From Siphonodentalium dalli (taxonomy: Eukaryota > Mollusca > Scaphopoda > Gadilida > Siphonodentaliidae): DNA of 64,000 nucleotides. Each line of letters begins with the position of its first letter. The stretch's first letter is position 1. Below are positions 36,193 to 48,514 of the stretch, piece by piece. The stretch spans positions 174,531,164-174,595,163 of the forward strand of contig CP136066.1 in NCBI GenBank assembly GCA_032622095.1. The letters run 5' to 3'. The notes beneath the pieces are model-generated. The model made no database searches and was not told where the DNA came from. It worked only from the letters and a program-made list of their open reading frames with translations. The position numbers were made by a program, and so were the translations under genes.

Positions 36193-36684
36193 GATGACTT
36201 CGATTCTCTCCGCCCACTATGTTATCCAAGCACCGACGTCTTTTTGTTGTGCTTCAGTGTCGTCTGTCCAACGTCATTCCATAACGTCATCGACAAATGG
36301 CTCCCGGAAATCAGGAACCACTGTCCAAGGACTCCTATCGTTCTAGTCGGCACACAATCAGATTTGAGAAACGACGTCCAAGTTCTCATCGAACTCTCGA
36401 AATATCGCGAGATTCCCGTGTCTGAGAAAGACGCCATTGATCTGACGGAAGAACATGGAATTCTGGGATATGTTGAGTGTTCTGCGTTGACGCAGAAAAA
36501 CTTGAAGGAAGTGTTCGACACAGCACTAGTTGCTGCAATCAAAATAGGGCAGACGCCTCCTATGGACAGAAAGAAAAGCATTCGAAAATCAAAAAGGAAG
36601 CAGAAGTTGATGAACAATGACGTCACTGCGACGAAAGATCCCAAGAAACAGAGTGCGTGGAAGAAGTTTTGTTGTTTCTTGTGA
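36193..36684 (+). CDS. RhoU: RhoU/RhoV-like small GTPase, coding exon 3 of 3 and stop
   Basis: Encodes residues 85-247 and the TGA at 36682-36684, after a polypyrimidine acceptor (TTTCTTTCAG, AG at 36191-36192). It continues switch II (DDFDSLRPLCY, residues 85-95). The G4 motif GTQSD is at 137-141, the form characteristic of RhoU/V instead of the usual T-K-x-D. The G5 motif ECSALTQKNLKEVF starts at 179. The insert helix region near 142-175 is present. A lysine/arginine-rich stretch (210-222, 232-242) leads to W-K-K-F-C-C-F-L at the end. Vertebrate RHOU and RHOV also end in C-F-V and are reported to be palmitoylated; here the last residue is Leu. Full length is 247 aa, close to vertebrate RHOV and RHOU. 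No frameshift or missing catalytic residue is seen. Confidence 0.95.
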   Translation, partial: DDFDSLRPLCYPSTDVFLLCFSVVCPTSFHNVIDKWLPEIRNHCPRTPIVLVGTQSDLRNDVQVLIELSKYREIPVSEKDAIDLTEEHGILGYVECSALTQKNLKEVFDTALVAAIKIGQTPPMDRKKSIRKSKRKQKLMNNDVTATKDPKKQSAWKKFCCFL

Positions 36685-37040
36685 TACCAACTTACGTACT
36701 TCTGATATCAATCCTATCCGTCTTTCATTTTGTTAATATAATGTCTGAGTCATGAACTTGAGAAATCCAACACGTCACGCAGAAAAGTGAAGCCAAAGAT
36801 GTCGTTTTCGATCGTAGGTTTTTCAGACTATAGTTTTTTTTACTAGTCCCTCTGGATACCTTCATTGATACACAGCTATGGAATTTTATTCCTATATTTT
36901 TGCATTTTCAACAATATATCAACCGTGATAAAGGAATGCAGTGATACACATACTTACAATTAAACATCAGACGGCTATCTTGCATGTTAAAGTTTCCAGG
37001 ATAGATACGAAAACGACATCTTTCACAGAACTGAGTGGTC
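36685..37040 (+). other. RhoU probable 3' UTR with an inverted repeat
   Basis: Follows the RhoU stop. I see no canonical AATAAA within the first few hundred bases; the variant ATTAAA at 36959-36964 is the best polyadenylation candidate. A 16-bp perfect inverted repeat (AAAGATGTCGTTTTCG at 36795-36810 and its complement at 37008-37023), extended imperfectly outward, flanks the signal and could be a small MITE or a UTR stem. The transcript end is not determinable here. Confidence 0.4.
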
Positions 37041-38991
37041 AAGTTCGCATGTTCCCTTGATCAGTGTACTCACGATATACGCAGATTTGATTATAGAGTA
37101 TCCATGATCTCAAAATCTTACATAAAACGATAATTTATATTGCGCATCTCTGGCAATTAATTGGGGATTGCTTTCGAAAGAATACCAATATGACTGAAAT
37201 GGTCGAATAAGAATTAGTGTATTTTTTTTAATGGCTTAAATTGACTCACTTATTATTATACCTAATCAACGTCCTGTGTGTCTCGGAGATATAACATGAG
37301 TATGCAACCAAATGGACCGTGCGAATTTGACCATCTCAACCAGAATGGATGTTTTAATTTCTGTGCTTTTAAACTGTTTGGGAATGGTCCTAAAGCACAC
37401 TGGACATATCATTGCCATTTTTACGACATAAAACACACGATTTTCTGTGCACAAGATACTGGGATTTCGGTACAACGAAGGTTCGTGGTTAAAGTTTTCT
37501 TGAAATTCGGTCCAACGACCGTTCATGGTTGAAGGGTTTTTGACTAACAGTATTTCATTGAGGCAACCTACCAACAATTTGAATGCGATATAAGGCACGT
37601 AACAGCTGTGGTAATAAGATTCACACAATCATAAACATCCAATTTAAAAAAATGAACGATCAACTATCATGCAAAAAATCTAATGTTTTTGAAGTCGAAA
37701 TTAGCTGTAGTCTTTTTGGTAATCGCATTACATGATATGGGTCATGTTTGGATCTTTTTGTCAGCGTAGTTTCAGTCAATTTAACACAATTAAACAAAGT
37801 TTTCCTTCATTCTGACATTATATCATGTGACCCAATCTAATAGCTATTAGCAACATTGATGTTTCATATATATGGGTCGCCTTTGATGAAACCATAACAG
37901 GCAATCCAGACTAACCCATATCTCTAATTATCCTCATATTATTTACGAGGCGATGTGACTTTGGTTGACCTCCGCTATTGTGGACCCAATAGGCATACTT
38001 CCTCTAATGCTGAGCATTATTTGCACCAGACACACCGTCTGCCAAAATTACCAAACGAACCTGTAGTGCCGAAGTCAAGTGGACAGAAAACGATACTTAA
38101 TCGACCGGCTGCTCAACTTATAACTACGAACACTTCACTTACTTGTTCGAAATCCCATTTGTTCATTGACTCGACTCACTTTCCACTGAATGAATGTATT
38201 GTCTACCCGAATGTGCTTTCAAAGGTTTTTTGCGTTTTTTTTTCGTCAAACGACCCGGACAAAAGACAGACACTGAGTTTAGCTTGAAGTTCCAAAATGA
38301 AGCGGAATGTTCTTTGGTACATTTTAGCGACCTTCCGGTGGCTGTCTTGGCGTACAATACATCAAAGAGTTGATAAAGGCGTATGACTCGCGGAGTATAA
38401 ATTGCATCCTATTTTGCATATAGTAACAAAGTTCTCTGAAAATATTTGACTAAACGCTCTATGGATTTGACACCCAAATTATTCAAAATTTCCCTTAGCT
38501 AATTTTCACTTGCAAGGAAAATGAAAAACAAAATGAAAGTCATTGCAATCAACATCATTGGTGCCCCGCATGTGTCACGGGGAGACACGCAACAATTGGT
38601 ATACATGGGAAAGGACAATTTTCTTAATTTATAACTATGTTCAGAGATAATTAGCGAAACGCGATAATGATTGCAACCCTTTCGCCCGTATACGTACATT
38701 CAGATACACGCAAGCAAACTTTGATATGTGCTTTGAGCTAATTAGATGAACATTCTCTACAAATGAATGAATTGGAATAAAGTAAGAGCAAATCAGCGAT
38801 CATCCAGTTATATATCGAAGGGTGATGTATATATTATAGCCGTATGAGTTTCGAACAAGTTATAAGATGGCCGCAATTGAATGATGACCCCTTTATAGTC
38901 TCAATTATAGAAGTTAATAATTATTATAATATTATATCAAAGGGTTATATTCACTTCGTTTTGAACTTCGAGCGTACACCGTGTCTTATGT

Positions 38992-39246
38992 GCAAGCCTT
39001 GAAATAGTGTGTCTGTCATTTGCAGAATGAGGTACCCAGAGGGTGAATTTAGTGATGCTACCCCGCATAGCGGGCTAGCATCACCAAACTCACCCTCTGG
39101 GGACCTCATTCTGCTTACAACTCAGCAGAATGAGGTTCACAGAGGGTGAATTTGGCGATGCTAGCCCGCTATGCGGGGTAGCATCACTAAATTCACCCTC
39201 TGGGGACCTCATTCTGCAAATGACAGGCACCCTATTTCAAGGCTTG
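38992..39246 (+). mobile_element. F-family double-palindrome element, copy F2
   Basis: The most compact copy: outer TIR AAGCCTTGAAATAG, then GTCTGTCATTTGCAG; palindrome 1 (about 39025-39114), a 10-bp spacer and palindrome 2 (about 39125-39217), then the mirrored TIR. The modules are near-perfect hairpins with GGTAGCATCAC/GTGATGCTACC stems. Confidence 0.8.
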
Positions 39247-39879
39247 CTTATGTGTTTCGATGCGATTGTGGGTATACACTGTGAATATGTATACATTCCA
39301 ATTTATCTGTTGAGTTTTAAATGGAGTGCCTCCGTTTTGAAAATATGTGCATGTGATACAAGACAAATTGTTTTCTGTTATCCATACCACTATGGCCTTG
39401 CTATTGTATATGCCACCATTTTGTAAATTTAGCTTGACACCCTACTGCGTTTGAAGCTACTTACTTGGGTATACATTTCTACTGTTGGCTGATTGATGTG
39501 CATGTGTCTTATTCTGATATAATACAGTCTTCAACAGTGTTAATGCGTTAAGTGGTGAACTAGTCAGGCTGAGAATATCAATCATTTGTTGACCTATTGA
39601 AGTACCCATAAAACAACACAAAAAGTAGTGAACAATCCGACTAGAATGGATGTATCGTGGCGACATTACTCATTTGTTATTAGTGCTAGGTAAATAATCA
39701 AAGATCTTGATAAGAAATTAAAGTATATTTGGCGTTTGGATGGCGCTTTTGTAAGAACCGAGATTCATCCATCGGTTTAATTTGTGCATGGTGCAAACTT
39801 TGATATTATCATAATTCTATCTTTGGTATATAGGACGAGATTTTTCAATTTAGTTGGCCTAAACAAGTTTTGGCGACTG

Positions 39880-40215
39880 ATTGGGACCCCACACTTAAGT
39901 ATTAATGGTTTAAACTAAAATGTGATTTAGATGATACTTGGTACAATGAGATTTGGCCAATGATTGATATTTGAATGGTTAATGCTTGAGCTTTGGTGTG
40001 AATGGTCATTGGGTGATCTTTGGTATGGATGATCCCATGTTTAATATTGGTTGATCTTTTTTTTTATAAATGATCCCATGCTTTGCCATTGGTTGACCAT
40101 AACAAAGAACCCATATTTTAACATTTATTGACCTTTCTTATAAATGATCCAATGTATTACAATTGGGCGATCGTATAAATGAGACCCTGTTTTAACACTG
40201 ATTGACCATTGTCAT
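39880..40215. repeat. Degenerate minisatellite, unit about 35-45 bp
   Basis: ATGATCCCATG..TTAA.ATTGGTTGACC-like units recur at about 40028, 40071, 40103, 40144 and 40178, with weaker ones to 39880. Confidence 0.6.
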
Positions 40216-41447
40216 ATTTTATAACCGAGGATTCCCCACTCAGTTATATAATCTCAATAATTGATATTCATCCAGTGATTCCTTCTATAATTGTTAAAGA
40301 CGTACTTGATTCAAGCTTGCGACATAGTATTAAAAATGTGGTTTGTTATTTTATTTGTAAATACTTTATTCCATATTTTTGTATCATCCATTATTTTGTC
40401 GGAGATGCTGAGAATAAAACTAATTTTAATTCACACCTGCGTTGATTCCACAACAACAGCCCTTCATATATATAGTTATTATGTCAGCTCTTGAAATTAG
40501 CCAATCAGCGTCGATATATAGTGACGGTATATGAACCCTTATCATGCTGGCCTATTGGATTGACCAAATGAGAGTGGAGATCTACTGACAGGAGATGAGA
40601 GCATATTAGGCTCACATTGATTGACACCGACCCCATATTGAATGCCACAGGGGGTATATGGATTCATATGGGGTAGATAGACGCCATCTTGTTTTTCCTG
40701 GCACTCTGTCGCCTCGATGATATTTTCGTTGTATTTTGGCGCCAAGCAAAGGTATATATGTCGGAAATCATTTTCTAAGAATTTAAAGACATACATGTAG
40801 TATCATATACCAAAACATGCATGTGGTATATGTGAGGAATTCTAAAGACTAGTAAATTAACAATCAAGCTAAATTTGTTGCCCTATACTTCTGGTGATTA
40901 GCCATTGACTCAATGCTTTGACGTTCAGCGACCATGGTACGTCATTGTGACGTTACATAAGTTAATGGCCCTAGACGAAATATTTAACTTGCTATAATCT
41001 AATGAACCTCGTACAAGTAATTCAATTTATTACATATCTATCAACGTAATTCGCATGATCGCACGAGTTTCCAGGCGTGTGATAATTCTCAGAAGCGCAC
41101 TAGTGCAATCTGTCGACGGAACTATTTCATTCAGTGTTGTTAGACTGGTTCTCGCAGTTACTATGTTTACTTTATCAATCACGATAATATAGAAAGAATA
41201 AGCGATCGATTGATGAGATGATTCATTCAAGTAGTTTCATTTCAAGAATAAGTTTGTCGAGGCACAGAATTTAATTTCAAACGCATCATTAAAGATGGGT
41301 CAAGGACACTCGCGGATAGACGGGCTCCCTGTCTGATTGTTGCGTTAAATCTAAAATGCCGTTAAAACTCAATTAAATTCACATGTTCTGTACCGGAGAT
41401 GTACGATTGTGAGTCAACTTACTATGATACGGAGATATGTAATAAAA

Positions 41448-41610
41448 ATAGAACCGCATGAGTGTCTGGATTTTGACGAATTATCACACTCGATTTGTTG
41501 GCGGAACGCGATACCTCTCGAGCGGGACTTCGTCCCGCACTCGAGGTATCGCTCCGCCAACAAATCTCGTGCGTTAATTAGTCAAAATCCAGACACTCAT
41601 GCGGTTCTAT
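41448..41610. mobile_element. Large near-perfect palindrome
   Basis: About 80-bp arms from ATAGAACCGCATGAGTG to its complement, with a 3-base loop inside GCGGGAC-TTC-GTCCCGC. The one interruption is near the AATTATCACACTCG/CGTGCGTTAATTA pair. A foldback MITE is likely; no certain target duplication. Confidence 0.75.
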
Positions 41611-42087
41611 CTATTTCTCACATGGAAAGCATGATAAAATCGTTACAGGATTCTTTGTTGCCGACTACGGTGACATATGAGTCTCAGCGAGATTAATATC
41701 GGGCTCGGCTAGCGCCTCTCCCGATATTGATACCACTTCACCTCACATGCCACCATATCCGACCACTAAGCGTCCCGTAACTTATAATATGCGGCCACGG
41801 TTTTCAGCATTATAGGTTAACCGGCAATTCCCAACCGAACATCTCTGGTAATGAGCTTCATGTTACCAAGGGAACCAAAAATCTCACACACCAATCAAGT
41901 GATCTCACAGACCGAACATCAAATTTAACCAAAACATGGCGGCGTATTTGAAATATTCGATGTCACAAGAAAATATATGATAACAACTCTCGTAAAATAC
42001 CAAGAAGTTAGTCAGTTTAAGCTTGCGATGCAACACATAAGGCCCCGCCATGCCAAAACGTTATAAAATGGTGCATCCTTTGGTTAA

Positions 42088-42472
42088 CCCTTTACCCAAC
42101 AAACCGGCCAAAAACGGCCAAATAAAGCTGCAACAGCCTAAATTATCTTGGGTCTGTCTCAATAAAACCATACAAATATGGATATCATTGGAACCGGCTC
42201 ATTGACCACATTATGATGGTTATGCCCTGTGCCAATGCATTCTCTTATATATGCGAGGCGACCTATGGTCGACTCGCATATATAAGAGAATGCATTGGCC
42301 TAAAAATATCTTTTTTTAACACTTTTTACCATTTTTTCTTACATTCTTTAACAATTTTATAATTTTTAATGTGTTAAGCCAATGCATTCTCTTATATATG
42401 CGAGGCGACCTATGGTCGACTCGCATATATAAGAGAATGCATTGGCACAGGGCCGTTCTGTTGGGTAAAGGG
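42088..42472 (+). mobile_element. A-family TTAA double-hairpin MITE, copy A3
   Basis: A 385-bp copy with TTAA at 42084-42087 and 42473-42476 and both hairpins intact. The first hairpin here carries the GAGGCGACC version of the loop instead of GAGTCGACC. Short ORFs across it are produced by the palindromes and are not genes. Confidence 0.88.
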
Positions 42473-43219
42473 TTAAATGGATTGATAACAAATTTAAAAT
42501 TCAAAACGTTTATGTATTCCATATCCACGGACAAACCTTCAAAATTCCATTCACATCCACTGAGAAACAATAGAGAAAACGCGACATAACACCCCGCTTA
42601 CACCTTTTATATGGAGTCAGCCTCGTCTTTCACTTTAGTGTGTCCCAATATGTATTTGGCTGGTTTGATGCGATTCGGTATGATTATATGCTCGCATAGC
42701 GAGGTGATAACGGAGGGAGTACCGTATGCAGTTTGCAAAACCAGTGGTAATTTGACAGGTATTTGGGCTATATAACGTTAACTCATAATGGTAAACCGAG
42801 ACCCATACGATTTTAGCTGGCACATTAACAGCTAAATATCTCTATGCTAATATCACCTTTGGGTGAAACGACTGGTTACTAAGGATTGATGGTTGTGTAT
42901 AGGATCTTAGAGACAGTGGTTTTGTTGTATCCAGCGTACGCGCTGGTTCAAAATGTACTTTTTCCAAATAATAACATGTTTGTATAATTCGCTCAGTCGT
43001 TGCCAAATAATGTTGATATCTGGCCAAAGGTGATGGGTTTATGGAAAATTGATTCTGACAGTTGATAATGGCTATTTCTAAACATTTCATTTTGCATTTC
43101 AACATTTTCCAAGTGAAAATATTTGTTAGCAGTTTGCCAAATGTGAATTATTTTTTTTGCATTTGGCAAAGTTGCGAGCGGCAGCAGGAACCCTGGTTAT
43201 TTCGCAGCCTCTGTCTCTA

Positions 43220-43450
43220 AATTATTATGGGAGTTGGCCCTTATAAACCATTCTACATGTCACACTAACTCAAAAATGCCATGCAGTCACTCGTCTCTAT
43301 TGAGCTGAATGTGCATACATAGACCAATCCATTATTTAATAAATATGCGGAGTAGGGCCAATAAACCATGCTACATGTCATACCATCGCAACATGTGACA
43401 CGCAGTCACTCGTCTCTATTGAGCTGAATATAAATTTTACATAAATATAC
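43220..43450. repeat. Tandem pair, period about 121 bp
   Basis: CA(T/C)GCAGTCACTCGTCTC and TATTGAGCTGAAT occur in both units at about 43279 and 43400. Confidence 0.7.
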
Positions 43451-43904
43451 CAATCCGTTAAATGCTCATTGACGAATAGTCCAAACATACGTTGAACCAA
43501 TATTCGATCTGAAAATTTTTACAACAGCTAATAGGAATCCTTCTGCATCATATATTCGTCTGTCTGTTGTCTGCGTTCATGGCCATCCCTCTCCAGATGG
43601 ACAATATACAATTCCAATATATATGTGACTACCTTCAGTTTCACAAAAGAATCAAACAGTAGTTAATGCAGTTATGTTGGGTCATGCTTGCTGCGTGCTA
43701 TTCTAGTTTCGAGCAGACAGCTGTGGAGTTCAGCGACGTGACTTTAAAATAGAGCCTTATGGCGATTTTAAGCCGTATTTATTCATGATACTATTTTTGA
43801 ACATAGTATCAAACAAGGGTTTCGCATCAAAGTTTTTTTTGCCCATAAGACTGCACCTGTTTGACAGAAAATCACTACAATTGGGCGAACTAAAGAGCCA
43901 TAAC

Positions 43905-45530
43905 TCAGAACTAAGGGCCACAACTCAGGTATATACAAGATGGCTGCCTGCGGCCATGTTTTTCATCGAAAATCGTTAACGTTCGATAGCTGCCATCTAG
44001 AGATGATCCTAAACAATGCTGTATTGTTTCAAAAACAATTCTCTAACAAATATGGGTTGCAGGATGTGCTGATGGATTTACATTTGAAATCCAAGATGTC
44101 TGCTGGCGGCCATGTTCTTTTTAACGAATTTCGGGAAAAAAGGAGGCTCCCACCTAGAGGTCACCCGAAGACGAATATGAAGTTTGGTGACGATTGGGTG
44201 AGAAATGTAAGATGTGCTAACGGATTTAGTCATACAAAGAGTAAAATCCAAGATGGCCGCTTGCAGCCATGTTTTTAAACATAATTCGGGAAAAAAATGG
44301 TAAGCACCCATCTAGAAGTCACCCCGAGGATTCATTTGAAGTTTGGTGATGATCCGATGAGGGCTATGCTGTGTAGGGTGTGCTAAAGGATTTAGTGATG
44401 CAAAGAGTAAAATCCAAGATGGCTGTCGGCGGCCATGGTTTTCGTCGAAAATCGCTCAAATTCGATAGCTTCCACCTAGAGATGATCCTAAACAGAAATG
44501 TAAAATTTAAAAAACAATTCTCCAACAAATGTGGCCTGCAGGGTGTGCCGATGGATTCACATTTGAAATCCAAGATGGCTGCTGGCTGCCATGTTTTTTG
44601 AAAAAAAATCCGTGAAAAAAGGGAGGCTCCCATCTAGAGGTCACCCCAAAGATCCATATCAAGTTTGGTGCCGATTGGATGAGAAATGTGACCTGTGAGG
44701 TGTGTTAAAGTCACTCAAAGAGTAAAATCCAAGATGGCGTCCTTGTTCGTCCCAATAATAATTTATACTATGATACAAGACAATTCAATGGTTACAACAA
44801 CTAAATATATTTCATAGGCGACAATACTAACGTCTGTGTCATTTGTGCTGAAACCGAACCTATTTTCACAAAAAATCTCACACTCGGCATGCCTTGTACT
44901 CAAGCCGGATAGGTTCATCCAATGAAACCGATTAGCTGCGTTGTTATTTTCCCATTTAAATTTCGCTGCTTCCATGACAACCAAAGGTTCCGCAGTATAT
45001 TCACATGTATAACATCCTACCACAAAGTTGTCCTTGGAGCCAAATGATGACAGCATCAAGCAAAGTACCAACCATCATGTATTTTTAGCTCAACTTGACA
45101 AAGTCAAGTTTGGGCGATTTTATATTGCCATAGGTTGGTATCCGTCGTCCGTCCGTCAACAACTTCTTCATCCGATCATCAAAAAACTCAAATGGATCCT
45201 CCGGTAACCTCTAGATGGGGGCTTATCATTTTTTTCTCCAAAATCGGTTAAAAAGCATGGTCGCCAGCGGCCATCTTTGATTTCACACTTGCATCCATGG
45301 GAACACCATGCAGCCCACAATTATTGGTGATATGTTTTGTAATTTTACAGGCATGTTTGGGATCACCTCTAGATGTGGGCTGTTTCGATGAACTATTTTC
45401 GATGAAAAACATGGCCACCGGCAGCCATCTTGGATTTTACTCTATACTTTGGGACACCATACAGGCTACACCCGATCGTTATCAAACTCCATGTGAATCC
45501 AGCTATAATTAGTTTGTAACCACTTGGAAT
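43905..45530. repeat. 'AAGATGGC' interspersed repeat, forward array then inverted units
   Basis: Forward units contain AAATCCAAGATGGC(T/C)GC..GCGGCCATGTTTT at about 43937, 44091, 44245, 44410, 44569 and 44727. Inverted units (CATGG(T/C)C..C(A/C)GC(A/G)GCCATCTTGGAT-like) lie at about 45255 and 45410. Between them lie an unrelated ORF (44763-45071, minus) and a TTTAGCTCAACTTGAC motif. Not coding. Confidence 0.7.
44763..45071 (-). other. Unrecognised open frame between repeat arms
   Basis: A 102-codon frame opening at a non-ATG (TTG) codon, Cys/Asn/aromatic rich, in non-repetitive sequence between the two 'AAGATGGC' blocks. I do not recognise it; no splice context or homologue is evident. It could be chance or a captured exon remnant. 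Confidence 0.15.
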
Positions 45531-45802
45531 TCGAATTGGATGAAAAAAATACGTTTAAATTTTACGTACATGAGAAGTTTATCGGGTTTTCAGACCTCAA
45601 ATTCGGTTCTAAAGATTTCAATAACCAAAAACTAACAGGATAGTAAGTTGATTCTACAATTGAAAACATACATCAAAACCAAATAACGGTTCTATCTTTT
45701 TTGTTTTTTTTTTGCTAATTTCCATGACAGTGCATGTATGTTGATAGCTCACATTATTGTGTCATCCATACACGAATATAAAAGGTAAATACAATGATTT
45801 AA

Positions 45803-46144
45803 AGGGGGCCTGTGCATTAAATCCGGCCAATTATGGGACCTTCTCCTTTTGTACTCAACAGAATATATCAACCAATTAATGAATTTGAGCCATGGATTAG
45901 TGCAAAATACACTCATATGATCTATGAATAACACAACCAACATGGTAATTATAATGAAAATGAATTTATGACTTGAGTCATAAATTCATTTCCATTACAA
46001 TTACCATGTTGTTTGCATTGTTCATAGAGCACACGAGTGTTTTGTGAACAAATTCATAGGTCAAATCAATTCATTTGTTGCATATATTCTGTTAGTATAA
46101 ATGAGATGGTCCCATAAATGGCAGACTTAGTGTACAGTACCCCT
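45803..46144. mobile_element. E-family TTAA foldback element
   Basis: A 342-bp imperfect palindrome centred on 45974, flanked by TTAA at 45799-45802 and 46145-46148. The ends are AGGGGGCCTGTGC and, complemented, AGGGGTACTGTACAC. The inner arms (ATGGTAATT..ATGAATTTATGAC) are nearly perfect. AGG termini with TTAA suggest a Kolobok-like MITE. Confidence 0.75.
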
Positions 46145-46924
46145 TTAAGGGTCAGATGCACGTTTTGCCAAAATTTCCTGCTTGAGTGGACCACATGTAT
46201 ATATATATTAACATTTGTTTTCATTGGGCTGGAACATTTGTGACTACTTTATTCTTCATTATACTATTTTTAGCAGTTCTTGGTACCGAAAATGGACAAA
46301 AAATTAAATAATAATTTCAACATCTCAAATGTATAAAAATCCATTGTTTTTCGTCAGATAGATCCAGAGAAATTCTTTGTTGAAAATCTCTTGCCATTTT
46401 TGGCAGGATTTGTGCAAAACTTGCGCCCCCCCTTAATATGGGTGCAGGAGGTACCCTTTTCTCTTGTGGCACTCATATATCTGGCGAGTTTTGTTAGCGG
46501 CTTTGGTCAGGTGGAGATGACTCATATATTGCCTTTGTCTCGGTACTCGCACGTATGATGATACGAATGGGAGCAGCTTGCTCCAAAGGAGTATCAACTG
46601 ACATTTTACTGATCTATTTATAGTTTTAAACCATTTGAAATTCGAATTTGATAAAAAAAAAAACGCGAGTCGCGATTTAATGCAAATCGGTGGCAGTTTG
46701 ACAATGATAAAGTATAAATTATGCCGATAGATCATTACATATTTAAACCTGTCATTACCCGTCGTTATAATATGTCAAAATACCGGGACGATAGATGGGT
46801 ATCAGCCACCATGAGGAATAATTCTTGTTACGGGATACGACGCGATGTTTGAGTTTGCCGACAAACTGTCAAACAGCCTACCATATGCAGATGATGTCAC
46901 ATACCCGCAACTCGAGGGCAAATG

Positions 46925-47870
46925 AACCTATACGCGGACTAAATATTGTCAAATTAATGCCGGTCGCATGGACTGAAATGCCAAGGTCGTTCAAAGCGCT
47001 TGCATAATTATGCTTGCCACCACTTTTGACTATATATGGACTATGGAATGCAGGGAATTCGGATTGAAGGGGCAGGGTCTTGGCTAGAAGATCTCCCTTA
47101 GGGGTAGGGGGTTAAAATAATACAATGCAAAAAAAAACAAAAACAAAAACAAACAAACAAACAAAAACATTCAAACTATCAAAAACAAAACAAAACAAAA
47201 CGAAAGAAAAGAAAACAGACGGATTGCAATGTCGGGGGCCATTCTGTCTGACGCCCAGACGTTCACTTGAGGTTTTGCAGTGCCCAAAATTAAATATATT
47301 TAATTAATGGAGAATAAATTGAGCTGTTCGGGTGCAAGTTTTCGGAAATATCTCCTGGTCTATTATTGCCCACGTGAATTGCCATGGGATCATTTGATAA
47401 GTTATACATGTAATAAGTTGTGGTCCAAACTTCCATTGTTCTGCCAGCTCGTGTTCCATCTATCACTCTGATTCAATTATACATTGACCGTGTTGTGGTC
47501 GGGCAATTTGTTCAAGTGAAAAGTGTTCCAAATTGAGGTGTATATGTTGCTTATTGAATATCTTGGAAAGCGGACAACTAGACCAGCATGATGCCATGCA
47601 TGGTGTTGTCGTTAATAATTAGTATGTACTGATATAACGCGTTTGATTGGAGTGAAGGATTTATTGACTGTAAGCAAGACTTCCAGATGTCATATACCTA
47701 TACACGGAATAAATCTTGTCATGTTAGGACGTGTGAAGAAAACAACCACATTTGGCAAACTGTGGCACTCCCAAACATTATATGTCAGTGTGCCACCAGT
47801 TTTGAGCATATATGAACTATGCATGGGATGCAGGGAATTCGGATTGAATGGGCAGGATCTTGGATAGAGA
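46925..47870. repeat. Spaced duplication, offset about 770 bp
   Basis: About 46928-47090 and 47695-47866 share CTATAC.CGGA.TAAAT.TTGTCA, TGCCACCA and ATGCAGGGAATTCGGATTGA. The intervening sequence has an A-rich AAAC/AAAACA run at 47125-47215. No gene. Confidence 0.6.
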
Positions 47871-48514
47871 TAAATTTTGTCCCGGGTGTGTTTGCACATT
47901 TACGCATTCTTTCTCTGATACGAACAGAATTATCCCTTTGACAATTGGCGATATATCAGTCATGCAGGGACGTGGATATATAGAGTATTTGTTGGGAGTA
48001 TTGGTCGAACTTAGAATTTCCAACAGATGTGCATAGACAAAGCATGTGAGGCAAAGGAAGATAAAAACCGGATAAAAAAACTGAAATGCACGCAATAGGA
48101 AAGTGCATAACACAGCATACACGCTAAAAATAATAATTTAGCACACACCACGTGCAAAAAAAACTGTTTAATTCCGTAGGGGCGGGAGCTATATATGGAT
48201 ACGACTCATCATACGAGCATTTATTACTTAAAACAGCTCCGAGAGGTGCATGTACAGACACCCGTTCTGCACCGCCCACGTACGAAGACCAAATTCCCAA
48301 CTTTAGGGAACTTGATACAATTTGTAAGCCCCCGCCTTGAGTTGAAAACTTTCTAACAGCTTGATATTTGCAACCGAACACCCCCTATGGTTGCGAATTT
48401 TACAACTGATGGCCATTTCAGTCCAACAATTACCGATAGTTGAGCAATATTCGACTATTGGCCTGAAATAATGAAATTTGACAGTTAATATTGTTTTGAA
48501 AATAAAAATAAATA

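Noticed and set aside
36222-36644. 140-codon minus-strand ORF
   Set aside because: It is the antisense shadow of RhoU exon 3.
42316-42589. ORFs on both strands containing 'RIYKRMHW'-like peptides (also at 1053, 16322, 59648, 59679, 59871, 63398 and 63700)
   Set aside because: The peptide is the translation of the A-type DNA hairpin, appears in both orientations and many frames, and has no gene context.
47125-47307. Lysine/threonine/asparagine-rich ORF
   Set aside because: Produced by the A-rich AAAC repeat.
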